Assembly: GCA_013399305.1 (NCBI GenBank)
Contig: VXAI01000193.1
Span: 916,554 to 980,553 of the forward strand
Source of the DNA: Rostratula benghalensis
Lineage: Eukaryota; Chordata; Aves; Charadriiformes; Rostratulidae
DNA length: 64,000 nt
Direction of reading: 5' to 3'
This document shows, one piece after another, positions 13,601-25,600 of this stretch. The position numbers and the translations under genes are program-made. Position 1 is the stretch's first letter. Each line of letters starts with the position of its first letter. A model generated the notes under the pieces. The model saw only the letters and a list, made by a program, of their open reading frames with translations. It was not told the origin of the DNA and ran no database searches.

Positions 13601-16600
13601 CACCCTCACTGAGCAGAGACTAGGATCCAGGTTTTCATGATTCCTACCAAACTGAAAAATCACTCCCACCCTCTCTGGCCACACTCCAACAGTAGATGTT
13701 ACTGAACACACAGGTTGGGAGTTGGTTTTGGTTTGGATTTTTGGTTGTTTTTTTTTTTTTACCTGATGAAGGGGACATGATATGGTCGTACAAAGATGAA
13801 AAGACAAACACCAACAAGCTGTGCCGATGTCAGCTGAATGTAGCGATGAGTCCTGGAAATCGCTTTTTGAAGCTGCTCTCCCCACATTTTTCTATTTGTT
13901 GCACTGGAACAAACAAAAAAATCGTTTAATGGAATCAAAAGAAACCACACACAGTCAATAAAATTAGCATATTAACTGTTCCTTGGGTTTACAGGCATCC
14001 CATTAGGCTGTAGAACTGGGAGTGCTGTAGGATGTACAGCAGAGGCAGGTAATTCCTCCTCAGGAGCCAGCTTTGAGTTAGCAGTGTCCATGAGCCCAGG
14101 CACAGCACACAAATATGGCTATCCTGCTTCCAGACACAAGAAGGATTTTATCTACTGTGCTTAGAAAATTCCAAGCTCACATGATGTTTGATACCCCAGG
14201 GATAATTGGAAGCTGATTGCAGTAATCAGAACCATAACAACAAAAATCCGTGTCCATCTCACAACTTGCAAGATTTCTTATGCTTACAGTGAAGAGGGGA
14301 TCTTCTCTGGATCTTCTCTGACTGTGAGATGACTGGCTCCTCACAAACGTTGGCTGAAGGGTTGTGGGTGGGTGTATACATATACCTGCCCTTCTGCAGA
14401 CCTAGCTTTTCCTTGCCTCCAAAATCAACTGATACATGCAGATATACTGCTAGCCTGCAGCCATGCTAAGCACTGCTGTGACTTGTCATTCCTGAAACAG
14501 ACAACTAACTCTGATCTTCAGGGTTCCACCCGGACTCAGATTCAAGACCTGTATACACCACAGCCCTACTCTACATGCTGGCATGTCAATCTCAGGCTTT
14601 GCCTTTAAGTTCTTCTCTAGCCCAAATTTTCACAAATACAATTAGCCTCAGAGACATTTTGTTCATTTCAGATTTCCCACATGAATGCCAATTATGTCTG
14701 CAGTTACTAAATGCATTTTTCTGACATCAGACAGGGACTTAAGGACAAGTGTTAAATCAATGTCAGCCATCAGAATTCTCCTCTGCCAACACAGACTTAA
14801 GAGACTTAAAAAACACCGTGTATTCTACTGTACAGAAGTTCACAGAGAAACAGCAGTTTCAACATCATCCCAGTGCCATTTGTTAATGACAAACATATTT
14901 CCAGCTATGATTACAAGCAACAGACTTGGAAGGAGGTATTCTGTATCCTATACATCTGGCCACAAAACGGGAACTAGCCAAACCAGACTTGTTCTTTAGA
15001 GAAGAGGGTGCTCTTTTTGGGTTGGTTTTTTGGTTTTGGGGTTTTTTTTGAGTTGTGTGTTGGGGTTTTTTCTTATTTGGGGGCATTTTTTACCCACCTG
15101 GCATTCACAATATTCCCTGCATTTAGTTCAACCATCTCTTCAAATCCCACTGCAAATATGTCAGGAGGGCAGTTCTCATCATCTGTTGGCAAGAGGGAAA
15201 AGTCATACAAGAGTTGCTATTTTAATGTTTCTTCTAATGACTTGTTTTCTAATTTCTGTCAGAGATCATTCCTGTAGCTCTATCTTGTGTGTCCCCTGCC
15301 AAGCTATACATATTCATAGCTCCTTTAATCTAATCTCACAAAACAACCCCTGCAGTTCCTCTGAATTTTTTTCCGGCTTTTCTCCCACCAGTTGGTCTCC
15401 AGCTCTCTTGCAGGAAGCAGTTCAGAACAGAGCACTATATTGTAGCAATGTTAAGATGAGAAAATATTCAATGTTGTCCCTCCCTAACCCCACTCATCAC
15501 TAAAGCCACATCTTACTACCCACCATCTTTCACCCACTTGTCATTTTACCCAACTTGCTTTTCCTTTTCGACACTGCTTCCTATGTAACTGAACTTACTG
15601 CCCGCACACCAGTAAGTCACTTCCACCTCAATGCCTTTAGTAAATTTATCTACTAGTTTAAGGGAGCCTTCCAAGTTTCTTCTTATCTTCTTTCTTCTGA
15701 GTTCTTCTTAGATCACCCACACCTAAGGTTAGATTAGGTCAGGTCACTTTAGAGTCCAGTCACTCTCCCTTCCCTGGAACAGGCTTGTGGGTATTACCCT
15801 GGTAAAACACCAAACGCTCTCCTATAATTGCGTGAAGCATTATCTGTTGACCCATCAGGTCTGTCCATTGCCTGAAGGGATATTATTTTTTTTAAAACTG
15901 TCATACGGAAAAGGTAACAGTTCCTTAATTCAACATGAAGACCTAAATCAGATCTGCCTCAGAAATTAAGAGCAGGGAGAACAGTAAAATATATAGCAAC
16001 TCTCTGTAGACACAAGGGTGAAACTAGCACGTGACAGCCGGCCTCCTTTATGGGCTGGAGGTGACAGGTGCCATCACATCTATTTCCTACTAATAATTTG
16101 GGATATTTGTCTTTGAACCCACCCATTGGATTCACAGTACCCATTTGTGTAGGTACTGCACTGACATTACCATGAACAAAGACATGTGCATGGTCATACC
16201 CTAGCTCTGCCCGTTCACGTTAACTCAGCTCTCTTCCAGAAGCTGCTTAGACCTATCATGTCACGGTCACCTGTACCACATAGTCCTGATCCTCTGGCTC
16301 CCTCAAAAGAAGGCCTGGCAAGGTTAGCACATGACAGGCTCTCAACCAATATTACTACCATAATATCATGGGCAGAGTCATGTGCTAACACATCTAAACT
16401 GTTTGTGAAATGGACTGGACCAATCACCCACCAACACTGCTCAGAGTACAGTCATCCTCACCTATCCACGCGCTCAAGCACTAAGGGTTCAAAGGAGACA
16501 ACTTGCAGAAGTAATCAAGCACTTGAGGAAGGAATTCCTGAGCTTCCAGGTTAGGCACAGGACTATTCCCTGCAGTGCCTGCTGGAAGCCAAATGCTTAA

Positions 16601-19600
16601 ATGTAACAACAAAAGCACAGGTTTTGCCACAGTTTACAACCATTCAATTTTTAAATGACAGCATATTGAGTTTTCATTTTCCTCAATAAAATCTGTAAAT
16701 GCATTACAATACCTGACCTTGTTCAGTAAAAAAGAGATTCAGCAGCCAAGTGAAGCAAGCCACAAGCACAATAGCTTCCTATACTGCCAAAATAAGGGGG
16801 AAATTGCCTTCAGCAAAATAAACCATCTGTCTGAAGGCTTTAATAGTAACATATCCAGACAACCTCAGAGTCCAGATTGTACAGATGTGTTTATCTCCAG
16901 ACCAAGGAGACATTCCGAGGGCATGTAAGCATGTAGCTCCTGCTCACAATGAAGAGCAAAGAGCAGAGACAGGGATGAAGAAAATGAAATATGGGATGTA
17001 GAACAGGCAGATACACCCCACAAGATCTCTGAGGCGTGAAGATCTCTGAATTCTGACCTGCTAAAGGTTCAAAACAGTCCCATGGTATAGACTCTGGAGT
17101 TGCTGTCACTGTCAGGAGCCCTTCACACACCATTCCACTGCTGCAGGGAGGCAGCACAAGTCTACATAGAGCTGAGTACACCCCTAAGAACTGACGGAAA
17201 ACACCCTCCAAGATGCACCTCCTTTGAAAGGAACAGCTGGTGAAATCTCGTGTCCCAACTTGCCGTCTTCTAGAGATGCCAGAAAATATTGCTTGCACAT
17301 TTTGACTGTGAAGCCTTACCCTGAAATTCAGAAACTCCAGAGAGCTTGGGAGAATCCAGCAGCCAGTCTGTCAGCTCGCTGGTACCGAGGATGTTGCTTC
17401 GAAACTGCTTCCCCCCGTTCACGTTCCAGGTTCCCGTGGCAACACGAATACGCTTGAAGCTTGTGAACTCAAACTGACGTTCTGACATGGCCTTCAAAAT
17501 ACTTGGAGTTACTAAGAGAAGAGGGGAGAAAAAAAGATATGTAAAAGAAGAATATGCTGTGAAAGGACAGAAAGTATACAGACAGCAGTGACTGGAAGGC
17601 TCTGAAATAATGCCATCAGCAACAACATGAAAGCTAAGGAGTAACTCCAGTGGCAATAACTACAACATAACTGGGGTTGACATCAGCAATTTCTCTTCCA
17701 AAAGCCAGGCACCCTTTAAAGCTTGTGAAGGGCTGGTCACTCACTCTCAGCATACATTTTCCTGCACTTCTTCAAGTATTAAGCAAACAAATTCTTTTTC
17801 CTCCCTTAATCTTTTCAGTTTAGCCTACAGCAATCAGGCATGTCACAAGCTATGACTTAAATTGAAGCCCTGAGAAGTTTAGAGTGTGGAGGGAAAGGGA
17901 CAGGGCAACACAGAGTCTCACATCAGTCCAAAACTATCACTGTTGTGGCTCTCTATCCTAGAGTCAGAGCTCCTCATGGGCTCACTGTTATATTCACTTA
18001 TTTTTGATCAATAGACAAGATTAGGAGTGTATTTTTTCATGTGAGCAATGGAGGTAACCTTAATCTTTCACTGCCTGATTTGGACTGGCAGTCAGGCATA
18101 GAGAAATTGCCTGTATTTTCCTTGTGGTCCACATCACGGAACGGCCTCAGGACTGAATTGATGCTGAAAGGTTCACCCAGTAGTTCTCCGGAGCAAACTG
18201 ACCACGTAGTACTGCTGGAGGGTTCAATTATCTTATATATTTATAGATAGGAGATATACATTTCATATCTATAAAATATATATATCTCCTATATATCTAG
18301 TTTTGCACTGGAACAGGCTGCCCAGCAAAGCTGTGGCTGCCCCATCCCTGGAGGGGTTCAAGGCCAGGCTGGATGGGGCTTTGAGCAACCTGGTCTGGTG
18401 GGAGGTGTCCCTGCCCATGGCAAGGGGGTTGGAACTGGATGATCTTTAAGGTCCCTTCTCTGATTCTACATTTTGCACATAAGTATCTTCTCAGAGAGAG
18501 GTAAGTTGGTCTACTCTGCATGGGTGCAAAAAAACGTGTATATCTTGTGGACTGTCAGGGCCCTGGAGTAAAACAGGGAATGAACCAACATAACAACATA
18601 AATGTGTCTTTAAAGATACAAATGTCTAAAAGCACATGCAAACTGCTGTTAACTACTGTGTCAAAACAAAGGAGATAAAAAATATGAGCTCAGGAGACTT
18701 CCTCAAGACAAACTCAGACAGGACCAGACTTGGCAAATAGCCCTAAAATCTCTCCCTCAGGTCCAACTCCTCTAAACTGTCAGAGGAGATTACCATCAAA
18801 GAGCAGAGAAACATACTCCAAAAGAAAACATGAGAAATAAACTCAGTAGAATTAAAATACACAGAGTTGTGCTATGGTCACTTGAAAGCAGTGTTTTGAA
18901 CAATACATTTGTGCAAAAGTGGCCTGCTTATTGATTTTTTCCAAAGAGTGCCATTGCTTATATCTGTCAGCTCAAAACAGACACAGAAGTCAAGTGAAGG
19001 ATTACAACCAGCCTTACCCAGGAGCGCAGTGTGGTCCATGAGCATCTTGCCCTTGTCTGCATATTCCTCACTGAAAAAGTCTCCCATGAGCAGCAACTCG
19101 ATGGCTTCCTGCTTTACGGCATCAAAGAAATTGGACTGAATGGTGCGAGACACAGAGCGGGCACCATCCTTGAGTTTCCCAACCTACACCAGAGAGGAAC
19201 CATCAGTGCAAGTGACACTGAGGAATAAATTGGACAACTTCATTTAATTGCAATCTTTACCTTGTGCTTCCCTTCAAGGGCACGACTGCCAGTAAAAACT
19301 CTGCTCAGATTATGACCGTTGAGAGTCCACATCACTTTGTAGGATTCCACAAAGCGCTCAATTATAGATTTAGAGTTCAACCCAAGGCTCTCTAATTGAG
19401 CAAGCAGGACCTGGATTAGGTGCAGAAGGAGAAAACACAACACCACCACTGTTCTTTAATGTGTTTTTTCGCTTTTTCATCCCCAGTTTAAGTACTCCAG
19501 CCAGCACCATTCTGCATCATAGAGCTGGCAAGACAGACTAGTATAACTAGGCTTATGCCCTCTTTCCTGTCTTTCCCATGCAGTACAGGCATCCCAAAAA

Positions 19601-22600
19601 GGTCCTCTGCCAAACTCACCTCCAGTGCAATGAAGGACTGTACACTATTAGTACGATCCAGGCAGTCCAAACAATTCATTCGAAAAGTACCTGTCTGCAG
19701 ACTTTGGTAACCAAACACAAGAGGAGGAAAGAGAAAAAAAAAAAAGGTATGTTTTAAAATAACAGCTAATTATGAGTTGATTGAATAAGATCATCAAATG
19801 TTCTGCCTGAATATACCCACCCACACTGTGACACTGCAGGCACATTGTGCACAATGTATTCTACTAACATACCTTATTACTTGACTACATCTGCAACCCT
19901 GTGCTAGCAAATCCACACACTGGCAACGTTGCAGATTCCAAACAATGGAGATGCACTTAAGCCAAATAATCTATTTAGCACCAAGACTACATTTTGTCTC
20001 AAAGTTGTATGGTCATTTACGGTCATGGTCCAAAGACATCAGGAAACCTGGGAAGGCCAGGACGGGTGGTGCCTGGCTATGCTGGGATGGAGGGGCAGGG
20101 ACACTCACCGTGGACTTACATTCTCGCCCTTTGTGAAGATTCCAAAGTCTTCCCAGTGCAACTTCAGCTGAGGCCCCAGCAAGTTTTCCAGTTTCTCAGC
20201 TTTCCCACCTTTTGCAAATTGGTGGGAGTCAAAGTTTATCATGGGAGTGTCTGCCGCATGGGAAGAGGCCCATAGCAGTTTCTGTTCAGACAGAGAATGA
20301 AGCAAACCAAATCAGCCACAGCGTAAGGATTGATACCAGCACGCTTGTATCATTACTAAACTTCGACTGATTATCACGTTTTTAATACTGAGAACTTCAA
20401 AGGGAATTTTGAAAGGCCAGACATGAAAAAAGCAACTGAAATTCACAATTTGTTTTCTTTCCACAAGTGAACTGGGTTGTTAGACCTCATTTTTTCTGCA
20501 GGGGAACTCAAACTGTAACTGCAGAGCATACCTCAGAATTGCTGCTGCCTGTCTGTGCCTTGGCTACCTCTGTGCGTGAGGGGGTGCAGCACCAGTGATG
20601 CTCTGAGCAGCCTCAGGACCAGGACCCTGATGAGAGGGGTGTCCAGAGCTCTTTAATGTAGAAGAGCATAACACTGCACAGGAATATTTTTTTGACCATT
20701 CCTGAAGTGCCAAGACATGGGAAAATGTAGCACTAAATTTAGGTAGAGGTTGCTTGGGGAGGAAGTAAGGAAGAAATTATGTCCCAGGAAACATATTATA
20801 AAATGTTTGTGGTAAACCAGAAAAGTGAAAGAAGAGGCACAAATAGCCTCATGATTTCATCGCCCATTTCCATGACCTCATGCATTTCTGTAATCACCAC
20901 AGATTTCACTCAGGTATCTGTAACAGATATGACAATACTACATCCTGCTCTCCACAGCAAAGCCAGAGAGAACTGTCACATTAACTCTAACCCTTTGTCT
21001 ATTCCCTTCCCTCCTGCACATTCACATCCCAAGAGATAGATGCTTTTCCCTACTTAGATTGTGACACAAACTGAACAAAACAATTCTGATATTACATTAA
21101 AAGTGCACACGCTGGAGTCACACCAGTATAATTGTACCAAGTAAGCCACTGAGCCTTCCCTGCAGAAACAAATCTAAAGGCATTGCATGGTGTTTGGAGA
21201 GAGACATGCAAAATATATTTCATTACAGTTGCAGAAGCCAAAACACTGGGTATCTGCTTCCCTGTTGTTGACACCTCAACTTGCCTTTACAACTGCTGGC
21301 ACTAGCAATGCACTTGAGGATGACATTTACCCACTGCCTCAGCATATATAATTGTCAGAGTTTTCTTTAGGCTATAGCATTGCTTTTACTGTAACTTAAT
21401 TCCATCTGTTATAAGGGATGCTGATGAGAGGAACGGCATTACTGGGAACAGTATTGATTTTTGGTCTGGTAACAGCTGATTCAGGTAGCAGCTGAAGGTG
21501 AGTTGATTGTTTACAATTTTTCATTTGTTCCTGTGGCATAAACAAATGGTAGCAATGACCTTCTCACCAAAGGAACCCAGCAGCAGTCATTATAAGAATA
21601 TTTTGAACCAACTCTGATAAGAATTACTAAGATTGCAGCACGAGTTGGAGAAGAGAAAGGAAAACAAGCAAAGGAAGATGGAGAAACAAAGAAACAAATA
21701 AATGACAGAAAAGGAGAAAAGTTTTCATTCCTAAGCACTCTTCTATGCATGACTTTATTTTTAACTCAAGCCCTTTAAAATCATCAAAGTAAAAATTAAT
21801 GATATATTCTTTCCAAATGTTCGTTCTTAAAGCACAAAGCCAAAAGGACCAAGAGGTGGTTGTTCTGAATAGGTACAAAACTTCACTTTCCAGTGCTGTC
21901 AGTCTAAATTCTTTCAGCTAACACAGTGCTTTCTTATTTTATTTATTTTTGAATATCAATAATGGGTAAAAATTTAAACAGATGTTTATTTAAAATGAGT
22001 GAATGAATGAATGCAAGGTCCTTATTCTAGAGCTGTGTTGTTTCTAACTTAAACTCTGTTTGCATGATACTGGCCAGAATACTGTCTTCAAGAATGTGAG
22101 TGATAAAATATCAGTATTAAATTACCAAGAAAAGTCAGATTTGTATCCTCATAGGTTATCTGAGCATTTTGCAAGTCGTCATCTCTTACCACTACATTTC
22201 AATGTTTTTGCAAAATAAACTATAAAAACTATTTGAAAGAGAGGGAAATTAAGATATTTTAGAGGCTTATCTGTGTCATGCAGAAATTCAGTAAAGAGCT
22301 GAGAACAAGAGCTAGGACCAGACTTCACTTCTGTCCCTTCCTCATTGCTTTGCAACTGCCCTTGGTCATAATCACTTTATTTAGCCATATTCTGTAAAGG
22401 GAAAGACTTTCACTTTGTCACTTTCTACTGGGAAACTGATAGTTCTCCCCAGCTCTTTTGGAGGAGGAAAAAATGGTCACACAAAAAAGACTGTCAAAAC
22501 CCTCAAGACACTCCTTGTCTTTAGTACATTATTCCAACAGAGAGGGAAACAACAGAAACAATTACTTAACCACAAATGTAATTTTGCTTAGTTTCATACA

Positions 22601-25600
22601 GTAAATATTTGAACTCAAAACTCTTGTATGTTTCTTTACCAATGTTAAATACACTTCCTACAGGTGTGTACTTAAACCGTTTTACATATTATTCTTAGGC
22701 AGTTACACTTCTAAGTAACTACATTGGATGCTTAGGAGGCAGGCTTCCATTGACCTCCAGCCAGATACAGGCAGTTTATGCACTGCTGCAAATCCCACTC
22801 AATGCCAACCTGCAGCTTCCAGTTCACATCAGTTTTAAAAATCTGGCCATCAGAATACTGCCCTAGAACTCAGCACAGCTTTCATTCCACAATGCCTGAC
22901 ATCCTGAAGGCACAACCCACGTGGTTTCAGGTACCAGTTGTGCCTAGGGATGTGTAGGGGCCAGGAAACCCTCTCTCTTTGTACACCAGAGTGTCAACTG
23001 GTTCTCAGGCAGCCAATTCCCCTCACAATCAGTGCAAGACAGCTATTTCCCAGTGCAATCAGAGCAAAAGAGCTCCTTACACTCAGTGAACTGGGGTCAG
23101 AGCCTGGCCCCCAAGCAGTTCTAGCAATACCATGAGGCACCTGATGGCAGAGGTGACTACATACTGTGGCAGAGCTGACAGCGATTCAAATGTGAAATCC
23201 TCTGTGGAGAATTAGAACTTTTTTTATTATTATTATTTTTTTTAAGAAGTCTTGTAAAGGGAATGTGCATAAATTTGTGAAGAAATAAGCAGAAAGGCAG
23301 TGCTGGAAATGAAGCACCATTCTCTCAGTATGTAACATCTAGTAAAGAGATAGCATCATTTCAACAGATACACTATTCATCGCCTACTGGGCCAGAAGGG
23401 AAACAGAAGAATACAGAGGCTCAGGGGAAATTAGCAGTTGAAAAGAAAAAAAAAACCAATATGGCTTTTACCTTAAATGCTCTGTTGAGCACCTCCTCCC
23501 CTCCTCTGCTTCCCAACAGGTTAACAATCACTTGTTTTCCATACTGCTCTTTCAGAAGCATCATATGCCTACAGCAAAAGTAACCATAATAGGTACGAAA
23601 CAAAATCATTTTATGTTACCTGCTACATTTTTCAAAACAGAATTAGACATCACTGGTTGTTCAGTCCAGCAGAATGTTTCAGCAACAGCAGTTACAGACA
23701 TCTTCCTCAGTTTCCTGGCAATCAATTATTAAAGTACAAATGGTAAAAGTATGCAATTAATGGGGACAATGTTTTGTACTGGACGTAAAGACAGAAGCAC
23801 CTTAGGAAACACATCTTTTATGTCACTGTTAGCTTTGATATTACCCCTTTGTACGCTCCCACTTATTGGCTGTGAGCATGGGAACTACACAGGGAAGACA
23901 AGAGAAGAAAACATAACACTTCAGCAGCAATTACCAAGCCTCTTGCAGGGCTGAGCCTACAAAGACTCAGCAGCAGCCATAGGGCCTAGGACTCCAGTGC
24001 CAAGGCTGGAGAGGCACAAGGGTTCATAGGCAATAGAGCTCAAACATCTCTGAGCTACTGCAACATCAAGACTCTCAACTTAATTAAGCAGGAAGGTCAG
24101 CAAGCATAAGGACTGCTGCACTGCATCAGACCAAGGGTCCTTTTAGCCAAGTGGCCTAGCCCAGATTCTTCAGCAAAACCACAAAATAGGACAAGTATAA
24201 AGTGGTGTTTTCTTTCACATACATCCCCAGTCTCTCAAAGCCTGACATTTAGGGACTCTCAAGTCAAGGGCTTTTAGCCAGATGCAGAGGCACCCATTCT
24301 CTCATCAATAATTTTTTTCCGAGTTGGCACGTGTGCTATAGGATCTGTGCTGGCTCATCAAGAAACAATTAGATCTTACAGCCATCTTCCATCATGTACT
24401 AACAGCCCTGTAGTAGCACTTAAGAGGAAGCTGGATAGACATAGACAAGAAAAATAGAACAAACACTCACACAAATGAAAAGCTATTTCATGCTGCAAAG
24501 CAACATGCAAAAGCAGCAAGCACACCTCTCCGGGCACGCACCTTTACATCCTATTACCAGAAATAAGCCACACAGAAACACATGGAAGGGGAGAAAAGAA
24601 GGAAATAGTTATCAGCATGGCCTTCAAGAAACACGGCTAAATATATTTTCTGGTTGCTTGATTCTGCAACTAATTCTCTGTACACCAACTCTTCCCTTAC
24701 ATTTGCACCCCTCTTATCCCAGCATCAAGATTCTACTTCTCTGCCAACAACGCCACTGTTGTACCACCCTCACTGCCCTCTACTACCCTCCAAAAAAAGC
24801 TGCTGAAGCTCAGGCCACCTGCTCGAGTGCTGTAAGCAGAGCTCCCTGAGGATTTCTTAGGGAGAGGCGATGAAAAAGATCCACTAACAAGATCACCGTT
24901 CGCTTCTCACAGAGCCTTCTCAACTCATTCACGTGTCAGATGGGAAAATGTAACAGGCTATAGCCACCCCGACGCTCTGGGAGAAGCTGCAGCAGGCTGT
25001 TAGGTTTCAGTGCCTTTTTCCATATAAGCAGTTGCATATTCCTTCCCCATTTTCACAGGGCTGTCTTTTTCAAATCCGTGAGCAGAGAGATCCCTGACTT
25101 CATCTAACCTAAAAGCTTTACTGCACATAAGAAAGAAGGAACAGTGCAAGTTGGTCCTCGGATCTGTGTTTCTTACAAGAAAGCTACTCACCAGCTGCAT
25201 CAGGGTCAGAGAGAAAAGATTCTCTGAGCTAAAATGCTGTTATCAAAGTTGTTCCTTGCTAAGGTACTCTCAACTTCTTAGGCAACACAAGAGGATGCTG
25301 AGTAAGTTATTGCTTTCTTCTTATATAAATTATCTTTGCTGTGGAATGCAAACCTCTAAGATGGACCTTCAGGGACACCAGCAGGCCAATTCATCATGAC
25401 ACCAGATGACCACAAGAGCATGAGTCTCAAAGGCATTTGAATTCAGTAGGATTTAAGAGTTTTAGAAAGCTTGGAGACTACAGACTACAGACCCTTTGGA
25501 ACAGGAACTGCTATGGTTCAGGGTGCTTTTAGACTCTAATGCCTGTTTGGGTCTTCAGTGCTGCAAAACTATTAAGTCACTAATGTCACGCTTACTAAAG

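Larger units (their letters stand above)
17512..19017 (-). other. SYNJ2: SYNJ2 intron 11 (1.5 kb)
   Basis: Phase 1 intron with GTAAGG donor and CTTAG acceptor. It holds an AT-rich inverted repeat at 18241-18299 followed directly by a CR1 tail at 18303-18472. No gene seen. Confidence 0.85.
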
